64,000 nucleotides of DNA from Intestinibacillus sp. Marseille-P6563. GTDB taxonomy: Bacteria; Bacillota; Clostridia; Oscillospirales; Butyricicoccaceae. Below, piece after piece: positions 7,431 to 16,282 of this stretch. Every line of letters begins with the position of its first letter. The stretch's first letter is position 1. The notes under the pieces are model-generated. The model did not search any database. It was not told the DNA's origin and saw nothing but the letters and a program-made list of their open reading frames with translations. Location of the stretch: contig NZ_UWOD01000001.1 of assembly GCF_900604335.1 (NCBI RefSeq), positions 1,056,521-1,120,520 of the forward strand, in the 5' to 3' direction. The translations under genes were made by a program, and so were the position numbers.

Positions 7431-7506
7431 TGGTGGACCCAAAGGGATTCGAACCCTCGACCTCTCGGATGCGAACCGAACGCTCTCCCAGCTGAGCTAT
7501 GGGCCC
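7431..7506 (-). tRNA. tRNA-Ala (anticodon CGC)
   Basis: A complete 76-base cloverleaf including encoded CCA. The acceptor stem GGGCCCA/TGGGTCC contains the G3-U70 wobble pair that defines alanine identity, with discriminator A73. The D-arm is GCTC/GAGC, the anticodon loop is TTCGCAT (anticodon CGC at 7471-7473, reading GCG), and the T-loop is TTCGAAT. It marks the border between the mobile island and the core chromosome, a common integration locale. Confidence 0.95.
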
Positions 7507-7537
7507 ATTTTTTATCCCATTCATTTCAATACTACTC

Positions 7538-7566
7538 TTGACAAGTAAATATTATATAGGTAGAAT
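7538..7566 (+). promoter_or_regulatory. Sigma-A promoter for glyS
   Basis: TTGACA (7538-7543), 17-base spacer, TAGAAT (7561-7566), giving a leader of about 70 bases. It physically overlaps the opposing tRNA promoter. Confidence 0.7.
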
Positions 7567-7579
7567 AAATTCGTGTCAA
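7551..7579 (-). promoter_or_regulatory. Consensus promoter for tRNA-Ala
   Basis: Minus strand TTGACA (7574-7579), 17-base spacer, TATAAT (7551-7556): a perfect sigma-A consensus about 45 bases before the tRNA 5' end. Confidence 0.85.
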
Positions 7580-7643
7580 GCATTTTTTGCCACTTGATGA
7601 AAAAAAGCGTGCATCAGCCAGATGCGCCAAAAGGAGAATGAAA

Positions 7644-9035
7644 ATGAAAAACAGCGAAAAGACAATGGAAAAAATCGTCGCCCTGTGCAAGGGCCGTGGC
7701 TTCGTGTATTCCGGCTCGGAGATCTACGGTGGCCTTGCCAACACCTGGGACTACGGCCCGCTCGGCGTAGAGTTCAAGAACAACGTCAAGGCTGCTTGGC
7801 GGAAGAAGTTCGTACAGGAAAGCCCGTACAATGTCGGCCTGGATGCTGCCATCCTGATGAACCCGACGACCTGGGTCGCTTCCGGCCATGTAGGCGGTTT
7901 TTCCGATCCGCTGATGGACTGCAAAGATTGTAAGACCCGCCATCGTGCCGACCAGCTCATCGAAGAGCAGACCGGCGAAAACCCGGCCGGCTGGTCCAAC
8001 CAGCAGATGATGGACTACATCGTCGAGCACGGTCTGACCTGCCCCAACTGCGGCGGCCATAACTTTACCGATATTCGTCAGTTCAACCTGATGTTCAAGA
8101 CCTTCCAGGGTGTTACCGAGAACGCAAAGAACGAAATCTTCCTGCGTCCGGAAACCGCACAGGGTATTTTCGTCAACTTCCAGAACATCCAGCGCACCAC
8201 CCGCAAGAAGATCCCCTTCGGCGTTGGTCAGGTGGGCAAATCCTTCCGTAACGAGATCACGCCGGGCAACTTCACGTTCCGTACCCGTGAATTTGAGCAG
8301 ATGGAACTGGAATTCTTCTGCAAGCCGGGCACCGATCTGGAATGGTTCAAGTACTGGAAGGACTACTGCCACAACTGGCTGCTGGCCCTGGGCATGAAGG
8401 ACGAAAACCTGCGTCTGCGCGACCATGACCCGGAAGAGCTTTCGCACTATTCCAACGCCACCACTGACATCGAGTTCCTGTTCCCGTTTGGCTGGGGCGA
8501 ACTGTGGGGCATCGCAGACCGCACCGACTTCGACCTGACCCAGCACCAGAACACCTCGGGTGTTTCCATGGAATACTTCGATCAGGAAGCAAACGAAAAG
8601 TATATCCCGTATGTCATCGAGCCTTCGCTCGGCGCCGACCGCGTGGCGCTCGCCTTCCTGTGCGATGCGTACGACGAAGAAGTCGTTGGCCAGGACAAGA
8701 ACGGCAAGGATGATGTCCGTACGGTTCTGCGTCTGCATCCGGCACTGGCGCCCTTCAAGGCTGCTGTCCTGCCGCTGTCCAAGAAGCTGACCGCACAGGC
8801 ACAGCCCATCTGGGAAAAGCTGTCCAAGAAGTTCAATGTAGACTTTGACGACGCCGGTTCGATCGGCAAGCGTTACCGCCGCGAAGATGAGATCGGCACT
8901 CCGTTCTGCATCACCGTGGACTTTGAAACCGAGCAGGACGGCTGCGTGACCGTCCGCGACCGCGACACCATGGAGCAGGAGCGCATCAAGATCGACGATC
9001 TGGTACACTACCTGGCCAAGAAGATCGCATTCTAA
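7644..9035 (+). CDS. glyS: Glycine--tRNA ligase (dimeric class II type)
   Basis: Charges tRNA-Gly with glycine in the cytoplasm. The 463-residue protein is of the alpha2 GRS1 type. It has the N-terminal catalytic entry [26 protein letters not shown], a zinc-binding CKDC...CPNC pair in the insertion, class II motif 2 ([21 protein letters not shown]), motif 3 ([12 protein letters not shown]) and a C-terminal anticodon-binding domain. The open frame starts at 7587, but ATG 7644 sits 7 bases after AAGGAG while ATG 7638 is too close. It is a single-gene unit with its own promoter and terminator. No T-box leader is visible in the short 5' region. Confidence 0.96.
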   Translation: MKNSEKTMEKIVALCKGRGFVYSGSEIYGGLANTWDYGPLGVEFKNNVKAAWRKKFVQESPYNVGLDAAILMNPTTWVASGHVGGFSDPLMDCKDCKTRHRADQLIEEQTGENPAGWSNQQMMDYIVEHGLTCPNCGGHNFTDIRQFNLMFKTFQGVTENAKNEIFLRPETAQGIFVNFQNIQRTTRKKIPFGVGQVGKSFRNEITPGNFTFRTREFEQMELEFFCKPGTDLEWFKYWKDYCHNWLLALGMKDENLRLRDHDPEELSHYSNATTDIEFLFPFGWGELWGIADRTDFDLTQHQNTSGVSMEYFDQEANEKYIPYVIEPSLGADRVALAFLCDAYDEEVVGQDKNGKDDVRTVLRLHPALAPFKAAVLPLSKKLTAQAQPIWEKLSKKFNVDFDDAGSIGKRYRREDEIGTPFCITVDFETEQDGCVTVRDRDTMEQERIKIDDLVHYLAKKIAF

Positions 9036-9045
9036 AAAAAACACA

Positions 9046-9079
9046 AAAACGGCATTCCGTTTGGAATGCCGTTTTTTTT
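9046..9079. terminator. Bidirectional terminator between glyS and the 9084 gene
   Basis: AAAAACGGCATTCC / GGAATGCCGTTTTTTT stem with a GTTT loop between convergent genes. Confidence 0.92.
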
Positions 9080-9083
9080 CGGT

Positions 9084-9356
9084 TTACAGCAGCACGGCCG
9101 ACGTGTACTCGACCTTGATGCCGTCATCCTTGGTGCGGCTGAACTTGGCTTTGTTGCCGCTGCCATCGTCAATGGTCATCTTCTCCAGCTTATATCCGGT
9201 AAAGAAATCAGCCGCCGGACCTTCGACAAAGGCCGACCACTTGCGGCGCTTGGCTGCCGCCGGATTTTCTTCGTCTTCGGCTTCCTGCATGGCCTGTGCC
9301 GCCTCCTGCTGGAAGGTATCCTGTTCTTGTTCCTGCTCTTGCAGCATTTCGTCCAT
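9084..9356 (-). CDS. Small acidic hypothetical protein (90 aa)
   Basis: Not recognised. The N-terminal half is Glu/Gln-rich and likely helical or coiled (MDEMLQEQEQEQDTFQQEAA). The C-terminal half (FVEGPAADFFTGYKLEKMTIDD) may be a small beta fold. The frame is open to 9650, but ATG 9356 lies 10 bases after AGGAGG and the upstream part is low-complexity read-through across the histidine-kinase promoter. No membrane segment or signal peptide. It is divergent from the sensor kinase. Confidence 0.7.
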   Translation of the reverse strand: MDEMLQEQEQEQDTFQQEAAQAMQEAEDEENPAAAKRRKWSAFVEGPAADFFTGYKLEKMTIDDGSGNKAKFSRTKDDGIKVEYTSAVLL

Positions 9357-9488
9357 TTTAAAACGTCCTCCTGGGCTTGGAATCCGCCGCCCGGCAAGTC
9401 CGGACACGGCGTTTGGTTGTATTATAGCATATCTGCCTGCAAAAAAGAAGGAAATCTGCTTTTCTTTCTGGTTTTCCAAACCCTTGCT

Positions 9489-9517
9489 TTGACGTTTTGG
9501 TAATTTTACAGTATAAT
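9489..9517 (+). promoter_or_regulatory. Sigma-A promoter of the sensor/regulator operon
   Basis: TTGACG (9489-9494), 17-base spacer, TATAAT (9512-9517), about 45 bases before ATG 9562. Confidence 0.8.
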
Positions 9518-9561
9518 GTACGATAGTAATTTTAAGCGGCTGCGGTAGTAGGTGGACGGAT

Positions 9562-11370
9562 ATGCGAAGCTTCTTTGCCCATAAGCACACAACCAAACAG
9601 CGCCGCAGTCTGGGCTTCCGCGCCAAAGTGCTGCTGGCCATTGGCGGCATTACGTTGACAGCCTGTGCGCTGGTATCGTTTTTCTTCTTCCGGCTCTCGG
9701 CCCAGACGGTCGAGCAGAATTATGTCCTATCCCAGACCCGCATGCTGCGCATCACCATGCAGTCTTTGGAGGAAATGCTTTCTTCCGCCTATGATACGTC
9801 GGTTGCGCTGTCCTGTGACCAGACCTTGTATCAAATGATGCACGATTATTGCTATCAGCAAGGCTCGTCCGAAGATGCGCAAACCATGTCCGGTTATCTC
9901 AAACAATACCAGCCCGACGGCGGCATTATCGATTCGATCTATCTCTATCTGCCCCAGCGTGAACAGGTCATCACCTCGGCCGATTATCATGCGGTGCAGG
10001 AGATCTTCTTCACCCAGAATTATTCCTGGATGGAGTATCAGCAGCAGAATCCTTCGGGCACCCGCCTTTCCCCGGTCATCCTGTATGACAATGTCAACCG
10101 GGCACCTCAGTATGTGCTGACCTACACCCGGCCGATCTATGATGCCGACCAGAACACCCTGGCGTGGGTGGCGGTCAATTTGAGCGAGCGCGATTTGTTC
10201 TATCAGCTGCTCAGCGGCGGCACCCAGCCCGTGGAGGACGAATATTATCTGGTTGATGCTTCGGGCACCATTCTTCTGACCAAGGACACCTCGGCAATCG
10301 GCAAACAGTTTACCGATGTGCGTCCGGGCGGTGAATTGCCCGATGGCTCATCGGCTTCGGTGCAATATGGCGCCAACCGGTTGTTGACCGCCCTGCGCTC
10401 CCCCATGACCAGCTTCCAGCTCATTTGCCTGAGCGACCGCGACCAAATCGTCAGCGACCTGCGCGCCCAGCTCGGCTATATCATCGTGGTCCTGGTGCTC
10501 ACGACGCTGGTGATGCTGTTGGTGGCTTTGTACGTATCCCGCTGGATGTACGCGCCGGTCAAGAATCTGAAAGATGCCATGCGGCGTGTCCAGGAGGGCG
10601 ATCTTTCGGCCCGGGCACTCGTATGGGACAACGATGAAATCGGCGAACTGAGCGAAGGCTTTAACCAGACGGTCGAACAGGTCGAATGGCTCATCGGCCA
10701 GCTGGTCGATGAGCGCATGCAGAAAAAAGAGGCCGAGCTGGATGCCCTGCAATACCAGATCACGCCGCATTTCATGTATAATACGCTCAATTCGATCAAA
10801 TACGCCGCCATGCTTCAGGGAGCCGACCGCATCGGCGAACAGCTTGGCGCTTTCATCGAACTGCTGCAAGCCAGCATCAGCCGCCGCGGCGCCTTTTTGA
10901 CCGTGGAAGAAGAGATCCATCTGGTGGAAAACTATGTGAAGCTGCAAAAATTCCGCTACATGGATTCGTTCGATGTGACGTTCCACGTCGACCCGCAGTC
11001 CAAGGACTTCTATGTCCCCCGTCTGATCTTGCAGCCCCTTGTGGAAAACGCCATCCTGCACGGCACCCAGCCCGGACAGGCCGGCTGCCATGTGCAGGTG
11101 GACACCCAGACCGACGGCCATCAGCTCATCCTGCGCGTGACCGATGACGGCGCCGGGATGACCCAGGAAGAAGTCAACCGCCTGATGAATGGGCAGCGTG
11201 TGGCGCGCAAAGGCGGCTTTAGCGGCATCGGCATCCCGAATATCCGGGAACGGCTGAAGCTGTATTATGGCAATCAGGGTCGGCTGTATTACTCCAGCGC
11301 GCCCGGCGCAGGCACCCAGGCTGTCATTACCCTGCCTGCCAGCCGCAATGCGTCCGAGTACCAGATTTAA
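9562..11370 (+). CDS. YesM-type sensor histidine kinase
   Basis: A 602-residue membrane sensor of the LytS/YesM class. TM1 is about residues 22-45, an extracellular dCache-like sensing region spans about 46-300, TM2 is about 308-330, HAMP is 331-385 (YAPVKNLKDAMRRVQEGDL), the His_kinase domain has phosphoacceptor His403 in ITPHFMYNTLNSI, and a HATPase_c domain has N-box LVENAILHG and G-box DDGAGM / GGFSGIGI. It phosphorylates the YesN-type regulator two genes downstream. The genes are tightly spaced (12 bases to the next), so an operon is clear. The ligand is probably a sugar delivered by the intervening binding lipoprotein. Confidence 0.93.
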   Translation: MRSFFAHKHTTKQRRSLGFRAKVLLAIGGITLTACALVSFFFFRLSAQTVEQNYVLSQTRMLRITMQSLEEMLSSAYDTSVALSCDQTLYQMMHDYCYQQGSSEDAQTMSGYLKQYQPDGGIIDSIYLYLPQREQVITSADYHAVQEIFFTQNYSWMEYQQQNPSGTRLSPVILYDNVNRAPQYVLTYTRPIYDADQNTLAWVAVNLSERDLFYQLLSGGTQPVEDEYYLVDASGTILLTKDTSAIGKQFTDVRPGGELPDGSSASVQYGANRLLTALRSPMTSFQLICLSDRDQIVSDLRAQLGYIIVVLVLTTLVMLLVALYVSRWMYAPVKNLKDAMRRVQEGDLSARALVWDNDEIGELSEGFNQTVEQVEWLIGQLVDERMQKKEAELDALQYQITPHFMYNTLNSIKYAAMLQGADRIGEQLGAFIELLQASISRRGAFLTVEEEIHLVENYVKLQKFRYMDSFDVTFHVDPQSKDFYVPRLILQPLVENAILHGTQPGQAGCHVQVDTQTDGHQLILRVTDDGAGMTQEEVNRLMNGQRVARKGGFSGIGIPNIRERLKLYYGNQGRLYYSSAPGAGTQAVITLPASRNASEYQI

Positions 11371-11382
11371 AAGGAGTCGCGC

Positions 11383-12345
11383 ATGAAACGTTTCCTCGCT
11401 TTTGCTTTGGCTTTGCTGCTTTTGGGCGGCTGTACACCGCGTGATGCCGGGCAAGGGGTTCAAAACCAGTCCACCACCATTGCTGTGCTGCTCAAATCCA
11501 TGGGCAATCCCCACTGGCAGGAGATGCGCAGCGGCATGCAGGACGCGGCTGCCGAATATGGGGCGGAACTCATCCTGCTTTATCCGGAAAACGAAACCGA
11601 TACCAACCAGCAGACCATGATCTTCCGCGACATTTTGGAGCAAAAACCGGATGCCCTGCTGTGGGCACCCTGCAATTCCCTGTTAGGACCGCAGATGGAG
11701 CTGCTGGCCGAACAGGCTGGTGTGCCGCTCTTTACGGTGGACACCCGCGCCGACAACACCGACGCTCCGTTCATCGGCGTCGACAGCACGCTGGTGGGCA
11801 CCATGGCGGCCGAATATCTGGGCGAAACCACCGGGTATTCCGGCCAGTTTGCCGTCATCGCCGGGCCGCAGAGCCAGTCCTGCCACTTTGAACGCGCCGG
11901 TGGTTTTTTAAGCACCATGCGGCAGTATCCCAACATCGACATCGCAGCCATCCGCTACACCGATTCCAACTTTGACAGCGGCATGGAAGCCGCCCGCGAC
12001 ATTCTGGAAGTCTATCCCGATCTGGACGGCATCTTCTGCACCAGCGCGGTCATGGCGCTGGGCGCCGTCGAACAGGTCAAGGCGACCTTTTTGCAAAACA
12101 GCGTGCAGATCGTCACCGTGGACACCCAGCCGGATGCCCTCGCAGCGGTCAGCAATGGCCTCATCAGCGGTCTGATCACGCAGGATGGGTATGACATTGG
12201 TTACAAGGCCATCGAAACGGTCATGGACAGCTTGGCGGGCAAGGATGTGGGACAAAATATCTATCTGCCGATCGAACTGCTGACCCGGCAAAATGTAGAC
12301 GATTTCACCGAACAATACTTGCAGCGGAGGGATATGCATGATTAA
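11383..12345 (+). CDS. Periplasmic-type sugar-binding lipoprotein
   Basis: A 320-residue type I periplasmic binding protein (RbsB/LacI-like Peripla_BP_4). Residues 1-17 form a lipoprotein signal with lipobox LLGGC (Cys17). The body shows IAVLLKSMGNPHWQEMRSGM, DALLWAPCN and GLITQDGYDIGYKAIE, the two-lobed fold hallmarks. No ABC permease or ATPase gene is nearby. Lying between a YesM kinase and a YesN regulator, it most likely acts as an extracellular sensor subunit that presents a ligand to the kinase rather than feeding a transporter. It overlaps the regulator gene by 8 bases. Confidence 0.9.
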   Translation: MKRFLAFALALLLLGGCTPRDAGQGVQNQSTTIAVLLKSMGNPHWQEMRSGMQDAAAEYGAELILLYPENETDTNQQTMIFRDILEQKPDALLWAPCNSLLGPQMELLAEQAGVPLFTVDTRADNTDAPFIGVDSTLVGTMAAEYLGETTGYSGQFAVIAGPQSQSCHFERAGGFLSTMRQYPNIDIAAIRYTDSNFDSGMEAARDILEVYPDLDGIFCTSAVMALGAVEQVKATFLQNSVQIVTVDTQPDALAAVSNGLISGLITQDGYDIGYKAIETVMDSLAGKDVGQNIYLPIELLTRQNVDDFTEQYLQRRDMHD

Positions 12346-13837
12346 AACGCTTCTGGTAGATGACGACTTTTTGGTGCGTATGTTCCTAAAACAACTCATC
12401 GACTGGGAAAGCCAGGGCTTTACTCTGGTGGGCGATGCATGCAATGGCAATGAAGCACTGGAACTGATCGACCGCTTTGCCCCGGAACTCATCATCACCG
12501 ACCTGAGTATGCCGGTCATGGACGGCATTGAACTGATCGGCAAGGCCCGGAGTCGCCTGCCCGACTGTTATATCATTGCGCTGAGCTGTCATGGGGAATT
12601 TGATTATGTCAAAGAGGCCATGAAGCAGGGCGCCAATGAATATGTACTCAAAAACCTGCTCGATGCCCCTGGGCTTTTAAAGCAGCTGGACACCGCACGC
12701 GCCAAGCTGGAATCGGCCGCCAAGCGCGCCGAGCAGTCGGACAAGCTGCGCCAGCTTGCCGCCAAAGGCACCGAAATGCTGCGCTATGAACTGCTGCTGC
12801 GCCTGATCCACGACGAAACCAGCGCAGACCTGACCGCCCAGCTGCGGGACGCCGGCATCGACGGTCGCTTTGTGTCCGCAGCCGCCATCGCTGTATCGGC
12901 CGACGCGGTACGCCGCGATGCGCTGGTGCAGGTATGCGGCCAGTTCTGCCGCAACAAACCGGCCTATTGCCTGCCCTACGATGAGACCTCCTGCTGTATG
13001 CTGCTCGACCTGAGCGCCATCTCGGGCACCGCCGCCAAGACCGATTGGATGCGCGCCTTTTCCAGTGGTCTATACCGCTGCATTCAGGAATATTTAAACG
13101 TCCAGCCGCGCATGGGGCTGAGCCTGCCCTGCACCGGCGAACAGGCCCTGCACCAAGCGGTATGCAGCGCTTATCACGCGGCGGCGTATGCTTTCTATGA
13201 CCCGCAGACCATTCACGACGATGCCATTTTGTCGGTGGTACCGGGCGCGATGCCCGAAGAGGCGGGCGCCTTTCTGCGTCGCCTGCCCGGCATGGTGGAA
13301 GAATGTCTGTTTGAGCGCGTATGCGAAGAAGGTCTGCGCATTTTGACCCTGTGCCAGGATACCCAGGCCCCGCCGGACGGCACCATGCGCTGGTTTGGCG
13401 AACTACTGCAAATCATCGGGGTCGACCAGCAGCCGCCCCATACCCTGGCCGCCTGCCGCGAAATGCTCGAGCAGGCCACCCAGCATCTGGCCGATGAACG
13501 CGGCACCGGCTGCGGTAACCGCGCCATCCAGCAGGCAGCCGCCTATCTGCGGGAAAACTTCGACCAGCCGCTCTCGCTCGCTTCGGTCGCGGCCCAGGTG
13601 CACCTCAACCCGGCTTATCTTTCCTTTTTGTTCAAGCGGGAAATGGGCGTCAATTTCAGCGATTACTTGCAGGACTGCCGCATGGAGCACGTCAAGCTCC
13701 TGCTGCGCGAATCGGACGCACCGCTCAAGGAATGCGCCGGCCGCGCCGGATTTTCCGATTACCGTAATTTCTGCAAGCTGTTCAAACGGCTGACTGGTCT
13801 GCGCCCGGCGCAGTACCGCAGCTTAAACCGGGCATAA
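12338..13837 (+). CDS. YesN-type response regulator (REC plus AraC DNA-binding domain)
   Basis: A 499-residue transcription factor. Residues 1-120 are a receiver domain with phosphoacceptor Asp55 (LIITDLSMPVMDG), acidic pocket DDD near residue 8 and Lys in EYVLKN. A long linker (about 150-395) is followed by two AraC helix-turn-helix motifs (residues about 400-499, QPLSLASVAAQVHLNPAYLS and LKECAGRAGFSDYRNFCKLFKR). It partners the YesM kinase at 9562. Targets are probably carbohydrate genes, but none is adjacent. The start overlaps the lipoprotein stop, showing translational coupling. Confidence 0.93.
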   Translation: MIKTLLVDDDFLVRMFLKQLIDWESQGFTLVGDACNGNEALELIDRFAPELIITDLSMPVMDGIELIGKARSRLPDCYIIALSCHGEFDYVKEAMKQGANEYVLKNLLDAPGLLKQLDTARAKLESAAKRAEQSDKLRQLAAKGTEMLRYELLLRLIHDETSADLTAQLRDAGIDGRFVSAAAIAVSADAVRRDALVQVCGQFCRNKPAYCLPYDETSCCMLLDLSAISGTAAKTDWMRAFSSGLYRCIQEYLNVQPRMGLSLPCTGEQALHQAVCSAYHAAAYAFYDPQTIHDDAILSVVPGAMPEEAGAFLRRLPGMVEECLFERVCEEGLRILTLCQDTQAPPDGTMRWFGELLQIIGVDQQPPHTLAACREMLEQATQHLADERGTGCGNRAIQQAAAYLRENFDQPLSLASVAAQVHLNPAYLSFLFKREMGVNFSDYLQDCRMEHVKLLLRESDAPLKECAGRAGFSDYRNFCKLFKRLTGLRPAQYRSLNRA

Positions 13838-13840
13838 AGA

Positions 13841-13878
13841 AACTCCAGACCTCCCAAGCAGGGAGCGTCTGGAGTTTT
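13841..13878. terminator. Bidirectional terminator
   Basis: AACTCCAGACCTCCC / GGGAGCGTCTGGAGTTTTTTT, a 15-bp stem with one bulge and loop AAGCA, between the convergent regulator and AEC transporter genes. Confidence 0.92.
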
Positions 13879-13881
13879 TTT

Positions 13882-14823
13882 CTATGCGCGCAGCCGCAAG
13901 ACGGCTTCCATCACCGCAATGAGTCCGGGCAAGGTCACAACGCTTAGCAAGGTCGTGAGCGCGATCGCCCGGGTGGCAAATAAGTAATCGGCGCCATAGA
14001 CCTGGCTGAACATCGCGCAGGCAATCGCACAGGGGGCCGCGACACCGACCAGCAGCACCAGCGCCGCCGTATCCCCGATCGGGGCAAAGAACAGCAGCAC
14101 CATGGTGATCGCCGGCACAACCAGCAAGCGCAGCAGGCTGAGCCTCCACAACGCGCCGTCCAAAAAGCATTCGCGCAGGTTGACCTGTGCCAAAAAGCAG
14201 CCCAGACAGATCATCGCCATGGGGGTGTTCATATCGCCGGTCAGGTCGATGGCGGTATAGATCACCGACGGCAGCTTGACCGGGGACAAAAACAGCAGGA
14301 TGCCCGCAATCGCGGCCAGCAAACCGGGGTTGTTGAACACCGCATTTTTCACGGTCATCTTTTCCCGGCCATGGGACAGCTGATAGACGCTGTATGTCCA
14401 CAGCATGATGGTCATGCAACAGATGTGCGCCGCGCCCAAGAATACGCCGTCCGACCCGAACATGGCCGAGAGCAACGGCAGCGCCATAAACCCATCGTTG
14501 GTCAGGTTCAGGCATACGCGCCGGTCGGCGTAGTTTTTTGCCCGCTCGGGCCGATAGATCCATTTGGCCAGAAAAATACAGATCACAAACACCAGCGCTG
14601 CACACACCAGCGTAATGCCAAATTCCTTGGCCAGGGCGCTGTCGAACTCGCGCTGGAACGACCGCACCAGCGTACACGGCATGACATACCGGTTGAGCAG
14701 TTCGGACAGGCTTTTTGTCGTCTGATTGGTAAATACTTTTTTTCGGAACAGATAATATCCCAGCAGCATGATCAGGAACATGACCAAAATTTGCTGGAAC
14801 ACAATAAGACTGTTGGCAAACAC
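13882..14823 (-). CDS. AEC-family transporter (auxin efflux carrier type)
   Basis: A 313-residue integral membrane protein with about ten transmembrane helices (for example QQILVMFLIMLLGYYLF at the N-terminus) and the central polar loop PMAMICLGCFLAQ typical of Mem_trans/AEC permeases. These export or import small carboxylates such as malate or malonate; the substrate here is unknown. I choose GTG 14823 because the GGGGGG tract sits 6-7 bases before it and it gives the usual family length. The longer frame to 14946 would add a non-homologous, charged leader. A promoter lies at 14917-14946. Confidence 0.82.
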   Translation of the reverse strand: MFANSLIVFQQILVMFLIMLLGYYLFRKKVFTNQTTKSLSELLNRYVMPCTLVRSFQREFDSALAKEFGITLVCAALVFVICIFLAKWIYRPERAKNYADRRVCLNLTNDGFMALPLLSAMFGSDGVFLGAAHICCMTIMLWTYSVYQLSHGREKMTVKNAVFNNPGLLAAIAGILLFLSPVKLPSVIYTAIDLTGDMNTPMAMICLGCFLAQVNLRECFLDGALWRLSLLRLLVVPAITMVLLFFAPIGDTAALVLLVGVAAPCAIACAMFSQVYGADYLFATRAIALTTLLSVVTLPGLIAVMEAVLRLRA

Positions 14824-14916
14824 GCATTTCCCCCCGCGATCCAGTTTCAAAACAAACCGCATCCTCCCCTGTCTGCCTGGAATGGGACAGACAGTGTTTT
14901 GATGCGGTATTCTTTT

Positions 14917-14946
14917 ATGATACGCCGTTTGCAGGGTGGTTGTCAA
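14917..14946 (-). promoter_or_regulatory. Promoter for the AEC transporter
   Basis: Minus strand TTGACA (14941-14946), 18-base spacer, TATCAT (14917-14922). Confidence 0.55.
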
Positions 14947-15007
14947 CCGTCATACCCACCGGAAATGGCGCATACGCTGTTACAAAATGCGAAAGGTGGA
15001 GGACCGC

Positions 15008-16147
15008 ATGAAAAAGCTTTTGAGCCTGGCGCTGTGCGCCGTCCTGCTGCATATGAATGCCGCTGCCCTGCCCGCCATGGGGGAATTGACCGCCAAATCG
15101 GCGGCGCTTTACGACGCCAGCGGCCAGATGCTGTATGAAATGAACGCCGAAGAATCCTTGCAGCCCGCTTCGGTCACCAAGATCATGACCCTTCTCTTGG
15201 CCATGGAAGCGCTCGACCGGGGCGAGGTACAGCTCGACACCATGGTCACCGGTTCGGCACATGCCGCTTCCATGGGCGGCACACAGATCTGGCTCAAGGA
15301 GGGCGAACAGCTTCCCTTTGACGAGATGCTCAAAGCCATTGCGGTCGGCTCGGCCAACGACTGCGCGGTAGCCGTTGCTGAGCATCTGTGCGGTTCGGAA
15401 GAAGCCTTTGTGCAAAAGATGAATGAACGGGCCAAAGAACTGGGCTGCACCTCGACCACCTTTGTCAACGCCAACGGTCTGGATGCCGACGGCCAGAAAA
15501 CACTTACCTCGGCACGCGATCTGGCGCTCATCTCGGCCGAACTGCTGCGGCATCCCAAAATCCTCGATTATACGACCATCTGGATGGATACTATCCGAAA
15601 CGGGGAATTTTCGCTCGCCAACACCAATAAGATGCTGCGCAGCTACAACGGTTTGGTCGGTCTCAAAACCGGCTATATCTCGGAAGCCGGCTTTTGCATT
15701 TCGGCGGTCGCCGAGCGCGACGGCATGACGCTCATCGCCACGGTCATGGGCGCGCCCACCAAGGAGGACCGCACCGCCGATGCCACCGCCCTGCTCGACT
15801 ATGGTTTTGCAAATTTTGCGCCCTATACCCCGGACCTAAGCGCTGCTTTGACGCCGCTGCGGGTGCGCATGGGGCAAAAGGAGACCGTGACCCTGGAAGC
15901 CGGGGAAATCCAGCCGGTCGTTGTCGCCAAGGAAGAGGCATCCAATGTGACCACCGAGACCCACCTGCCCGACGCGGTGGACGCCCCCATCGAAGCTGGG
16001 CAGGAACTCGGCTCGGTCACGGTCAAAAGCGGGGATAAAACCCTGCTGACCATCCCCCTGGCGGCGGCCGAAGCGGTCGACCGGCTGCGGTTTGGCGATG
16101 TTTACCAGAGTTTCCTGCGCGCCGCGCTGATGAAACAAGCCGGCTGA
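15008..16147 (+). CDS. D-alanyl-D-alanine carboxypeptidase (DacF/PBP5 family)
   Basis: A 379-residue exported penicillin-binding protein that trims the terminal D-Ala from peptidoglycan stem peptides. A signal peptide covers about residues 1-24. The Peptidase_S11 active-site motifs are all present: S55-V-T-K58, S115-A-N117 and K220-T-G222. Residues 290-379 form the PBP5 C-terminal beta domain, ending in an amphipathic helix (DRLRFGDVYQSFLRAALMK). The frame is open from 14936, but ATG 15008 follows GGTGGAGGA and starts the signal peptide. It is monocistronic. Orthologues in spore formers (DacF) act in the forespore; sporulation here is not shown. Confidence 0.93.
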   Translation: MKKLLSLALCAVLLHMNAAALPAMGELTAKSAALYDASGQMLYEMNAEESLQPASVTKIMTLLLAMEALDRGEVQLDTMVTGSAHAASMGGTQIWLKEGEQLPFDEMLKAIAVGSANDCAVAVAEHLCGSEEAFVQKMNERAKELGCTSTTFVNANGLDADGQKTLTSARDLALISAELLRHPKILDYTTIWMDTIRNGEFSLANTNKMLRSYNGLVGLKTGYISEAGFCISAVAERDGMTLIATVMGAPTKEDRTADATALLDYGFANFAPYTPDLSAALTPLRVRMGQKETVTLEAGEIQPVVVAKEEASNVTTETHLPDAVDAPIEAGQELGSVTVKSGDKTLLTIPLAAAEAVDRLRFGDVYQSFLRAALMKQAG

Positions 16148-16282
16148 CCATTTTTCCAGTTTGTGCCTTGCGCAGCTGTGCCGGGGCTGGTAAAAGGCCG
16201 GAAGAAAAATTGTGTTTTTGATTGTATTTTTGTTTGTTCTATGGTAACATAAAGATAACCTCAAAGGTTGGGAGGAATTATA

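Noticed and set aside
7431-7506. tRNA-Ala 3' end as attachment site of the mobile island
   Set aside because: No second copy of the tRNA 3' segment was seen in 1-7430, and the recombinase is of the serine type, which usually does not use tRNA ends.
9357-9650. N-terminal extension of the 9084 gene
   Set aside because: It would read across the kinase promoter, and a proper AGGAGG-ATG start exists at 9356.
13823-14827. 334-codon frame overlapping the AEC transporter on the same strand
   Set aside because: Out of frame with a clear membrane transporter, Cys/His/Arg-rich, no homology seen.
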